A DNA stretch of 64,000 bases from Eurosta solidaginis (taxonomy: Eukaryota; Arthropoda; Insecta; Diptera; Tephritidae), in assembly GCF_040869045.1 (NCBI RefSeq), contig NC_090319.1, positions 60,856,779 through 60,920,778 on the forward strand, read 5' to 3'. Every line of letters begins with the position of its first letter. Position 1 is the stretch's first letter. A program made the position numbers and the translations under genes. The notes beneath the pieces were generated by a model that saw nothing but the letters and a program-made list of their open reading frames with translations, ran no database searches and was not told where the DNA came from. This document shows, piece by piece, positions 20,251-29,569 of this stretch.

Positions 20251-22379
20251 TCTTCAGTTGGCAGCGCTGCTCTTGAAGTTGGCAATTTTCATCTGGTTGT
20301 TGTAATGTTATTGTACATAGGGGTAAAAATTGTGTACAAGGAGATTTTGAATGGATTTAAGGTAGTCTGCGCAAAAATTCTATGGATCCCACCCCGGTTT
20401 TAGAGGAACCCGGGGTAATTTTTGGGCTTTTCTTTAATATCTTCTGAATGACTCAAATTTTTAATTAATTCTGAGGTCAAGGTGCGTCGTTTGATACCTC
20501 CTTCGATATTTTTGGTCGCGTATTAGCAGTTAAGAATTAAAATTTAATGAGAGTTTTCAGAGTTATAAAAATGTAGGAGAAGTTATTTGATATGACTAAT
20601 CGATGCCTCGGTACTGTGCCCACGTACTCGATATATAATAATGTACTTGACCGATGTAATCGAGTTTAAAAAAAAACTACTTACTGTATGTTTTTACATG
20701 AATACACAAATGCAGCTAAACTTTATATGGACTGTCGAACACAGAAAATTATTAGTACTACTACATTTCAGTATGCATTATACTTCGTTGCAACTTAAAT
20801 GTGGCTCTCCATTTCATCCATTGTTTACTATATAGTTTGGCAGCTTAAGTAGAGGTTATGTTGCGAATAGAGTGGAAGGCAGTGGACTAGGCAGTCGAAT
20901 GTCATATAATGAAGGAATGGTGTTCGGAGTTTTTTCAAAGTTAAAAAAAAAAAATGAAAAAAGCTTTAATATAAATAAAACTATTGTTTTAATAACAACA
21001 AACACGCCATATATATTCTGTATACATAAATTTGTAAGGATTATCTCACCTTAAAATTTGAATTAAATAATCTAAAGTTTTTTTTTGAAACTGAGTCGAG
21101 AACTGTGCGTGTGAATGTGCGAATTTTCACCGATCAGCTGTTATGCGGCAGTTACCCACCGACGTGTGCCGTACGTACGGACGTTTGTCGTACCAAGCAC
21201 GTTTGACTGAACTCTCAAGCCCGTAGGAATCAATGTGTGCGTCTGTGTACATGTACATAACATATTTGTGTGTGTATTGTTTACAAATAAGCACTGTTGC
21301 CATTGACCATTTTGCATGTATGCTTATGGAAACATCAACTTCTTCCAATTAAATTTTTGATATTGTAAAAGGCCGGAATACATATTAAATAAGTATAAAT
21401 AGATAAAATATTTATAATCAGCACTTTTACATAATTATTTCGATTTGTTTTCACAATTTTTCAAACTTTAATTAGGCGTTTTTGCATAAAATTGCAAACC
21501 GTCAAAAATTAGCGTACAAAAGTTTACTAGGCAACTCTGTCTAGTGAGAGAGCGATCAGCTGACACGTTCTTACGGAAAAAATCAAAATTGTTTTGATTT
21601 CTACGTTCCGGGCTACGTACGTACGGGCGTTGCACGTCGGTGAGTTTTCGTTTACATTGCACACTCATAAGATAGGTCGTGTCAGCTGACACGTTTTTTC
21701 TACGTACGTTCGTGAGTAACCACGGCTTTAGTTGCGCTACTTGGTAAAATTTACAATGATTTCATCTCTAAACTATTCTCCACTGTAAGGCCGAAAAGTG
21801 TGTGTGTCCACGATTCATCGCAACCGATTCAGCTATATGTTACATGGTTATACACTATGACATTATATGTTCGTGTCCCCGCTATCAAGCACAACTCGTT
21901 TTAAAGCGAGTTTTTAACCACTGCCGCGAGTCTTTAATAATTTCCGCTAGATGAAATTCCTAATCATTATCTAAGTGATGATAAGTGTGTTTTTTATCCG
22001 CAAATGTAGATGTATATAAATAAATAAAAAACAACACGGCTACTGTGTACTTGAGCAAAGTACTCGAGTAGTTGTTACTCGTTTCGAAACTAGTGATGTG
22101 CCGGGTCGGTAATTTTTGGTATTCGAGTACTTCAGTACTCATTAAAAAAATAATAGAGTCAGGTACTCGAATACTGAGCTCGGGAATCGAATACCTTATA
22201 CACTCGAATTCAACCGAAATGATAATTTTCTTACCCGGAAATCGAATCCTTAGATACATATATATAGGTATGTACTTACAATGAATAATTATTTATAATG
22301 AAATAATAAATTACAGCTTTTCTCTTCTTTTATTACTTTCTACTTTTTATTATAAAAAACAACCAACCATACCATAGTA

Positions 22380-22857
22380 ATAAATAAAACGCAAACACCT
22401 TATTAGTCACTTATATTTTTTATATTTTATTATTCAAAATAATAAACAAATAATACAATTGTTTCGGCACTATCGTTGTGCCTTCCTCAGTCGATAGCGT
22501 TCAACTAGCCGCTGTCTGTCATAAAACAATACAACAAATAATAACACAACAATACAATAACAAAACCAATAAGAGAATTTGCAATAATAATAATTGTGAT
22601 AACAAAATAAATTTTAAGTTTGTTGGAAAGCGGTAAAAAGGCTAGAGTACAGTGGACCAATATCCCTATTAACAGCAACATTTTTATTTACATAAATATG
22701 CAAGGATTCTAAAATATTTAGTTTATTAATGTTTGTTTCCGATTTAATTAATTTGAAATTGTCTTCACTTATGGCATGTTTCTTCTCAAGCGCATGTTCG
22801 GCTATTCCACTTTTTGGTTCGATGTTCTTAATATATTTCAGATGCTCGTTCATCCTT
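22380..22857 (-). pseudogene. Penelope-like element 3' part (unit 2, true insertion site)
   Basis: Same content as 17,831-18,308. Frame 22,853-22,614 carries the GIY-YIG C-terminal part, and the hammerhead-like core is at 22,461-22,490. The fragment ends with CCTT (22,854-22,857), which is repeated at 35,369-35,372 on the other side of the 12.5-kb LTR element. The gene reads on from there. This shows the Penelope copy was split by the LTR retrotransposon. Confidence 0.88.
22461..22490 (-). ncRNA. Hammerhead-ribozyme-like core (unit 2)
   Basis: Same core as in unit 1: CTGAGGA, a 5-bp stem II (GGCAC/GTGCC) with a 7-nt loop, then GAAAC. Its flanks are the same AT-rich Penelope 3' region. Confidence 0.45.
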
Positions 22858-25711
22858 TGTTACGGTCGGCTGCTACGGTCTACGGCTACGACCCACTTGG
22901 GAGCGTGTTCACGTGAACACACCTAGCGATGTGGCGAAAGTTGCGATAAAAAATTATCGAAAACAAGAAAAAGACAGACCGGCCATCACTAGAGAAAAAA
23001 AAAAAAAGCAATTAAGTTTCCGGCAGAACAGGTGGAGGTACGTAAAATTTTTAAGAAAAATCGGGAAACATCCTCGCCGGCGGCGCATTTACCCGAGGAT
23101 CGGTAAAAAAAGCGAGGAAAGAGTCAGTAGCGCAAAGTACCGAAACAGTTCTTTGCGACAAATCTCGCTGTGCAAGGCTATTAATATAAATAAATATGAT
23201 AATAAACGTATACAGGTTATGTTGAGTGGACACAAGATCCAGTGGAAGTAGGTCGGCGTTTGCGGCATACTTAGCGAGTTAAACCTCTTCCCCTACGTTT
23301 ACTACGGACACTACCACCGGCGTAAACGCCAGTACGAAGCTTTATCGCCACCCGGGTCATTTGGTTACCTCGGACCACAGCGCCAACCACCACCAACGGT
23401 ACCTACTATTACTACGGGCATCACCATCGGCAATACCTCCCCCAACTCCTTCATAAGCGCCATCCACGAGCGCAACAACCACCAGACGTACCGCCCCACC
23501 AGTTGCAACGCACGTAGCGGGGCCACGTACATAGGCTTGCGGCCACTAATGTTAACACCAACAACAGGCGGTACCACCGACCCCAATACTAGCGCATCTG
23601 ATCTAGCTGCGTTCATACCGGCAATAATACCACTAGCGCATCTTCATTAGCTGCGTTCATACCGGCAATAATACTACTAGCGCATCCTTATTAGCTGCGT
23701 CCATACCGGCAATAACACTACTAGCCTATCCTTATTGGCTGCGTCCATACCGGCTATAACAATACTAGCGCAACCCTTATCAACTACGACCAGATTGGGC
23801 TACAATAAACTTGCTACAATGACAATCACAGGACAGCGAATATAGGCCTGTGGCCATTCCAATCGCGATAAAAGCGGTGAGTTCGTTCCACTACTGAACT
23901 AAAATTATGTATTTGTAGCCTTAACCTTTTCTTTTAAAATTATATGTTTGACTCCGCAACATTATACAATGTTAATATACCAACATACTCCAATTTAAGG
24001 CTATCACCCTAGTGTAGAATTAAAGCGAATGTGAATACGAATGCAATATGCACATTGACCGAAGGAAATGATATAAGTTAAAAAGAAAAAAAGCAATTCT
24101 TGTTGTACGTTCAAAATTGTTGCATAGTTGAAAAAAAGAAAAATTACCCAACAAAAACCCAAAGCATATTTTAATGGTCATAGGTGTGCAATTTATACGG
24201 CCTGTGAAACAAAAAAAAGTGTTTCAGTTATTAAAATTTGCTTTGCGTTACGGTAGAATCTTACTATTACATTTTTTTTATTGATGCAATCGTTGCGAAT
24301 AAGATTTTGGAATGAGCAAAAGTGTTGATATTGTTCCGGTAAGGAATAAAGTTTTATTGGTAATTCAAGTTCCGTTGCATTATCAGTTAAAATGCATTAA
24401 ATCTATATTAAGAGACGCAAATAACAAGTAATGCGGGTCAGCTTGCATTATCAAAACAAGACTTTCTTTTGAATACATTTTTTTTTTGGTGACTGAGTTG
24501 AACTAAACCCGACACAATACCAACCCTGACTGTTACATGTAAAACAGTTTACGTTTCACTTGAACAAGTAAAACGATTTCAGTAATTGTACTATAAGTTT
24601 AAAAAGTTCATGCTTTACCTGAACCTGTAAAACAATTTCGTTGAGTTTACAATAAATTTAAAGCTTACGTTTTACTTGAACTTGTGAAACAATATTTTTT
24701 GAGGGGTAGGATTTACCCCAAGTTTAGTCCTAGTTGCATTTATAACAAATTTCTTAGTGCATAGTACATATTAGTGTCATCAGACTATATACTGTAATAC
24801 CAAATTGATGTTCTGTTAAACTCAAAGTAAGTCTAATACAACAACCTATTAATTTTGTAAGGGGGCCCAATTATCAGAAGTTGTATCCAAACTGTACAGC
24901 CCTAAGATAGATCTGTGAAAAAAAAGAGAAAAGGGCATTTGACCAAAGTTCTACAAAAAAAAAGATTTTTTTTTATTACATATATAGTATATTAGATTAT
25001 AAAACAAACCGATTATTATTACTTTCAATGAATTTATAAACATAAACATATTCAAAAACCTTGTAGTAAGAACAGAAAAAGAAAGCTTTAGTAATAATGA
25101 ACATTGAATAAATTTGTTGACAATATGGGAATGCTGACTTCCTTACTTGTTTAGAAGGCACTTAGGGCACACAGGTAAGGGGCCACCGAAATACAGGTGC
25201 GTCGGTGGCCATGGTTATTGAGGGTGGGACAAGCACCGGGCGTCGCAACACCACCCGCGGCGCCCCCTATATATATTCGGCCCTTTATGTTTATTTTCCC
25301 TTTGGTTATTTTATTTTAATTTCAGCAGGTTTTTTTGAGTTTGGTTTTTAGAGTTCGTAACCGGTCATGCCCGGTTCGGTAATTTTTTTTTGCGCCAGTT
25401 TTTTTTGAATTTTAGATTTTTGAATTTTTTTTGAATGTTAACGGTCTGTCCGTGACATCCGGTTCAGCCGGATGTTGTTTTAGTTTGAATTATAAGCGTT
25501 TTGAGTCGGTCTCTGCGCTTCTGTCAGTTTGTTTTGAATTTGACAGCTGCTCGTTTTGATAGGCATGATATGACCTTTTTTCTGTTTATGGCGCAGGAAC
25601 AGTAAGGTTGGCAAGGACCCGCCCCAGCATGATGTTGTGGTGCACAGTGGACCACAACATCATGCCGACCGCCTTCCTTACTGCTTCCACGGTAAATGCG
25701 TCTCAATAACA
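22858..25711 (+). repeat. 5' LTR of the Ulysses-like element
   Basis: 2854 bp, with short inverted ends TGTTA/TAACA. It holds a roughly 44-bp minisatellite at about 23,588-23,775 (ACTAGCGCATCCTTATTAGC, GCGTCCATACCGGCAATAA) and a triple repeat of TTTACTTGAAC/GTAAAAC units at about 24,530-24,700. TATATATATT at 25,268-25,277 is a candidate promoter. It differs from the 3' LTR by small indels and by a perfect 14-bp-arm palindrome at 25,628-25,664 that the 3' LTR lacks. The 83-residue minus-strand frame inside all LTR copies is judged spurious. Confidence 0.9.
25268..25277 (+). promoter_or_regulatory. Candidate LTR TATA box
   Basis: TATATATATT in a local GC-rich setting (GGCGCCCCC before, CGGCCC after), about 430 bp before the LTR end. 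It is conserved at 34,925-34,934 in the 3' LTR. It would place transcription start in the last 0.4 kb of the LTR. Inference only. Confidence 0.4.
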
Positions 25712-25713
25712 GA

Positions 25714-25727
25714 TGGCGCCCAACGTG
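25714..25727 (+). other. Primer-binding site, first copy
   Basis: TGGCGCCCAACGTG starts two bases after the LTR end. It is complementary to the 3' end of lysine tRNA as used by many LTR elements. The match breaks down after GTG (ATTTGG follows). Confidence 0.75.
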
Positions 25728-27071
25728 ATTTGGTGCCCGAGGCGCTGTCGCGCTGGTCATTTTGGTCAACTTGTGAAGTTGACCATCCCATCAGTCCGAG
25801 GTGTGCAGCCGCAGGAGCAGCCACCTGCGTTGCGGTGGGATGGTTGGACGGATCAGGTTGTCCAGAATGATCATCGATGACAGTTGCTGAGGGCGCCATA
25901 ACAGATGGCGCCCAACGTGGCGCCTGAGGCGCTGGCCGCGAGGGTCAGTCGGGTCAACCTGTGAAGTTGACCATCCCACCAGTCCGAGTGAGCAGCCACA
26001 GAAGCTGCCACCTACGTTGCGGTGGGATGGTTAGACGGATCAGGTTGTCCGGGCTGGTCATCGGGGGCAGTGGCTGACGGAGCCACGTGACTTAACGTCA
26101 GTTATCGGGATTTTGTATTCACCCGATGAGGCAGTCCTGCACGCGCTTTATTTTTTTTGTTTGTAAGTGGGGTTTTTTTTCTTCCGGAATGTGGTCCGTT
26201 AGTCGGCTAGGAATAATTTTGTCCGCTAATTGGGTTTTTTTTTTAATGTTTAAAAATTTTTTTTTTTTGCCGAATTTGTGTCGTTAGTATGAATGGTGTG
26301 TGTTTGAATTGCATGGACCCCAGCTCATCCTACGTCTCAGGTGGTAGCACCGAATACCACCTGGATTATGACGGGGTGAGCTGGGATCCACAGCGGCACC
26401 CTTTCCTGGCCCACCAGACTGGGGGAGCGGCTCCGAAACCGCTCCACCCATTGCGGCGGAGGCAGGAGGGGTGTCCGGTAAGAATGGACGAGCGGCCTCA
26501 ACACCCCCAACCAGTCCCAGGGGCGAGCCCCTGGAGACTGCCCCTGCGTTGCGGCTGGGCGTGTTGAGACCGACCCGTGTGTGCCTGGAGCGGACCTTAG
26601 TGGCCCCAACCAGTCTAGGATGGGGGCCTTAAGACCCCCCGCATTGCGGTTGGGAGCACTAGGGACATGCATGAATGTATCTGTGTTTTTTTTTTCTGTA
26701 GCCCTGCTGCCTTCTAATGATGGGATGTCAGCATTCCCATCACCACCTATATTGTATATTTTACTAACTACTTTTTTTCCCAGCTTTGAATTTCCTTGTC
26801 GATACGATAGTCGAACAAAGGACAATAGTACGTGTTCGCGCGATTTTTTTTCGCACAAAAAATTTTTTTTTCTCGCATATGTATAAATATTCACATTTCT
26901 TTTTTTTTGACAAATCCTCGCCTAAAATATAGGGTGGAAGGAGGGTGAGTTTAGACCTTTTACATAACCCCTAACGGCCTTACGTTTGGCAGTAAATAAA
27001 AGCATTTTTTCGAATACTAGGATCTAACAAACTACGACCTAACAAATAAAAATTTTTTTTTTTTAATTATT
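25728..27071 (+). other. Leader region between LTR and gag
   Basis: About 1.3 kb containing the duplicated primer-site block, poly-T tracts and a GC-rich part (26,330-26,640). A 92-residue frame at 26,289-26,567 has many prolines and no recognised domain; I do not call it a gene. The leader ends in a T-rich tract just before the gag start at 27,072. Confidence 0.6.
25906..25920 (+). other. Primer-binding site, duplicated second copy
   Basis: TGGCGCCCAACGTGG recurs 192 bp downstream of the first site, again preceded by ATAACAGA as at the LTR end. It lies within a roughly 190-bp tandem duplication of the leader (25,705-25,900 and 25,897-26,090) that also repeats the GTGAAGTTGACCATCCCA and GTTGCGGTGGGATGGTT blocks. 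Its match to the lysine-tRNA site is one base longer than that of the first copy. Confidence 0.7.
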
Positions 27072-28625
27072 ATGTCACGCGAGCAGTCGTACGGCCAACC
27101 GGGCCGAACTACTCCATTTGGGAGTGCGGGAAGCTTCCGGGGGAACCAGAACCGGGGCGGTAGTAATAGGTGGGTTTTTCCCAAGGCCAGGCGTCCCTTG
27201 GTGGTGCACACCCCAGTAGGGGGACATTACGGAGATCTCGCGCTAATGAACATAGGCTCGGACCTGAACGACCCGCGCGACAAAATAGACAGACCTTTAA
27301 GCACCAGCAACCTTAATGCGCCTCCAGTAAGCGCGCAGGATATCTCGGGGCTAGTGACCAATGTGTCGACCTATGCACCCGATGGAGCTGGCGCTTTACC
27401 ACCAAATCAGGATATAGGAAATTGTGGAGACGCTACAAGTGATCGGGCGAATACCCTAGGAATGCAGGACGAAGCCAATCGTGGAGGCTTGTGGGTGGAC
27501 GTGCTACACCAACTGTTCCAGGCTTCGCAGGAGGAAATGCGGAGAGAGATGGGGTCAATTCGAAGCAATATGGACCAGCTCTACGCCGGTCTCGAATCCG
27601 CGCAGCAATCAAACCAGCAACACAGGAACGCAAGTAGGATGGACCGTAACCCATTTCCAACGGGAGTACCACCAATGTACCCGACTCCAAGCAGCATAGC
27701 AGTAAAACCGCAGGAGTGGAAAATCTCATTTGACGGCACTGGGAGCGTAGCCGATTTCCTTTTCAAACTGAACACCTTGTGTGAGCGCACACAATGCCCT
27801 GACGAACAAATAATGGCTAGTTTCCACCTGTTCCTTTCTGGACGAGCCGAAGAATGGTACTGGCTTTTCACGAAACAAAACCCAAACGCGACTTATGTCT
27901 TTTTGTGCTACTCACTGAAAAGAGAATTTGGCACTTTGAAGACTGACCACGAGATCATGATGGAGATCTCCCTGCGGAAGCAAAAAGCAAGTGAGTGTTA
28001 TGACGTGTTTCACACGGACATAATCTCCTTGAACGCGCGCTTAAGAGAGCCAATGTCGGAGCTTTTACTGATTGACATAATAAAAAGGAACGTCAACAGT
28101 AGCCTTAAGCTAATGCTTTTTAATGCGGACGTAAGGACCCTTCATGATCTACGCGATGTAGCACGCAGAGGTGAACAAGTGCTGAAAGAAAGCAAGCTGC
28201 TGGGAGCCACTTACCCAGGACGGCATGTAAACGAAGCACGCGCGACAACCCCAGACATGAGGAGGGAAAGCGAGGACGGCGAAATGGATCCACAAATAGA
28301 GGCGCTGGAATATCGACGCAACAGAAGGCCGGACTATTCGGGAATCCAATGCTGGAATTGCCAGGGAATGGGGCACTCCTATATATATTGTGAGGAACCC
28401 ATAAAAAATCCTTTTTGTTTTAAATGTGGGTATAAGGGCGTATTTACTCCTAAATGCCCTAGGGACCATCGCAGGCAGGGAAACCAGTACCCGAGCGAGA
28501 AGGCGGGGGAACCTCGAGTGCTCGAGGCGTCGTCCCGTGCGCTGAACCAGAGGGTGAATCTCTGCATGGAGGTGATACGCTTCCGAGGTGCAGTAGTACC
28601 CTGGCAGAAGAGCCCTCAAACGTGA
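27072..28625 (+). CDS. gag: Gag polyprotein of the Ulysses-like element
   Basis: 517 residues from an ATG after a T-rich tract. The N-terminal 110 residues are basic and disordered, followed by a coiled region (QEEMRREMGSIRSNMDQLY) and a capsid-like core around residues 210-370 (FDGTGSVADFLFKL, FHLFLSGRAEEWYW). Two zinc knuckles follow. Residues 427-440 read CWNCQGMGHSYIYC, a perfect C-x2-C-x4-H-x4-C. Residues 449-462 read CFKCGYKGVFTPKC, where the His position is Val. Gag forms the particle and packages RNA. The frame is intact. Its stop (28,623-28,625) lies 4 bp inside the pol frame, which is in the -1 frame and open upstream of this point, consistent with -1 frameshifting or reinitiation. 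Confidence 0.9.
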   Translation: MSREQSYGQPGRTTPFGSAGSFRGNQNRGGSNRWVFPKARRPLVVHTPVGGHYGDLALMNIGSDLNDPRDKIDRPLSTSNLNAPPVSAQDISGLVTNVSTYAPDGAGALPPNQDIGNCGDATSDRANTLGMQDEANRGGLWVDVLHQLFQASQEEMRREMGSIRSNMDQLYAGLESAQQSNQQHRNASRMDRNPFPTGVPPMYPTPSSIAVKPQEWKISFDGTGSVADFLFKLNTLCERTQCPDEQIMASFHLFLSGRAEEWYWLFTKQNPNATYVFLCYSLKREFGTLKTDHEIMMEISLRKQKASECYDVFHTDIISLNARLREPMSELLLIDIIKRNVNSSLKLMLFNADVRTLHDLRDVARRGEQVLKESKLLGATYPGRHVNEARATTPDMRRESEDGEMDPQIEALEYRRNRRPDYSGIQCWNCQGMGHSYIYCEEPIKNPFCFKCGYKGVFTPKCPRDHRRQGNQYPSEKAGEPRVLEASSRALNQRVNLCMEVIRFRGAVVPWQKSPQT

Positions 28626-29569
28626 TAATAACTTACCCTGACAGTACAGACAATTCGAATAGTTCTGAATCCGAGAGTCAAACGTCCTCATCCGCGATGG
28701 GCGAGCGTATCAAGATTCTGCGACGCCAGCATAGGGATGTCGCGTGCCAAACGCATTTTTCACCAAACCTAGAAGAAAGGGAACATAGGTATGAACAAAT
28801 AAGACATACCATTTTTGAACACTACCCGGTATCGGAAAATATTTTGAAGTGTAGGAAGAGATACCACAGGAGAGTACAGGAGCGTAGACTGCTGCAAGCC
28901 ACCACGTTAACGCTTACAGAGGACGAAAGGCCTTTAGTAAAGGCTAAAATTAAAGATAGTTTTCTTGTAGGGTTGTTGGACTCGGGAGCCAACGTCTCCA
29001 TCTTAGGGAAAAATGGAGTAGAATTCCTAGAGGATAACGGCTTCAAATATCAGCCCTTACACGCGTTCGTATATACAGCGCGCGGCAACAAGCAAAAAAT
29101 TTTAGGCTCAGTATCCCTACCAGTCACCTTCAAAAATATCACAAAGGTTATTCGTTTTTACCTTGTTCCCTCATTGCTCCAAGAAGCATACTTCGGGGTA
29201 GATTTTTGGAGAGCATTTGCGTTAGCTCCCGAAATATTCCCAAGCGTAGAGTGTTTAGAGGTTAGACTTGAGAAGGAAGAAGAACTTAACCTGCACGAAT
29301 TGTCACCAACGCAAAAATTGGAATTGCAAAAGGTCATCGAGACGTTTCCTTCATACGAGAAATTAGGCCTAGGGCAAACGAAATTAGTGGAGCATCACAT
29401 CGACACCGTTGATGCTGTACCTATAAAAAGCAAACATTTCCCTCTTTCGCCACCGAGGCAAGCCGAAGCTTTTAGAGAACTAGACAGGTTACTCAAATTA
29501 GGAGTTATAGAAGAATCCAACTCCCCGTGGTGTAGTCCTGTAGTACTGGTCCGGAAACCAGGTAGTTAG
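28622..29569 (+). CDS. pol: Pol N-terminal part: aspartic protease and start of RT
   Basis: 315 residues in the -1 frame relative to gag. A Ser-rich lead-in is followed by an aspartic protease with active site DSGAN at residues 120-124 and a hydrophobic core (LPVTFKNI, YFGVDFWRAF). The region leading into RT follows (VEHHIDTVDAVPIKSKHFPL, LLKLGVIEESNSPWCSPVVL). It stops at 29,569 inside the conserved VRKP block at the front of RT. The reverse transcriptase then continues in another frame, open from about 29,560. A single indel here is the only visible break in pol. The first codon given is GTG and is only the start of the open frame, not a proven start. Confidence 0.88.
   Translation: MIITYPDSTDNSNSSESESQTSSSAMGERIKILRRQHRDVACQTHFSPNLEEREHRYEQIRHTIFEHYPVSENILKCRKRYHRRVQERRLLQATTLTLTEDERPLVKAKIKDSFLVGLLDSGANVSILGKNGVEFLEDNGFKYQPLHAFVYTARGNKQKILGSVSLPVTFKNITKVIRFYLVPSLLQEAYFGVDFWRAFALAPEIFPSVECLEVRLEKEEELNLHELSPTQKLELQKVIETFPSYEKLGLGQTKLVEHHIDTVDAVPIKSKHFPLSPPRQAEAFRELDRLLKLGVIEESNSPWCSPVVLVRKPGS

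Larger units (their letters stand above)
20251..24793. repeat. Tandem duplication unit 2 (about 4.54 kb)
   Basis: Second unit. Its LTR part continues past 24,793 into the rest of the full-length 5' LTR, whereas unit 1 stops there. The duplication must therefore postdate insertion of the Ulysses-like element and has a breakpoint inside that element. Unit 1 and the distant 3' LTR share alleles (GGCTATTTTGGGG or GGCTACTTTGGGG, and the block absent near 23,870) that this unit lacks. Confidence 0.9.

Noticed and set aside
23365..23616. 83-residue minus-strand frame, identical in three LTR copies (also 18,806-19,057 and 33,007-33,258)
   Set aside because: It lies inside an LTR next to a minisatellite and has no recognisable domain. 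Identity between copies is explained by recent duplication of the LTR and not by selection.
26337..26894. 185-residue minus-strand frame in the leader of the Ulysses-like element
   Set aside because: GC-rich, Pro/Ser/Arg-rich shadow frame opposite the leader; no homology recognised and wrong strand for the element.
28149..28691. 180-residue minus-strand frame opposite gag
   Set aside because: Shadow of gag and the start of pol.
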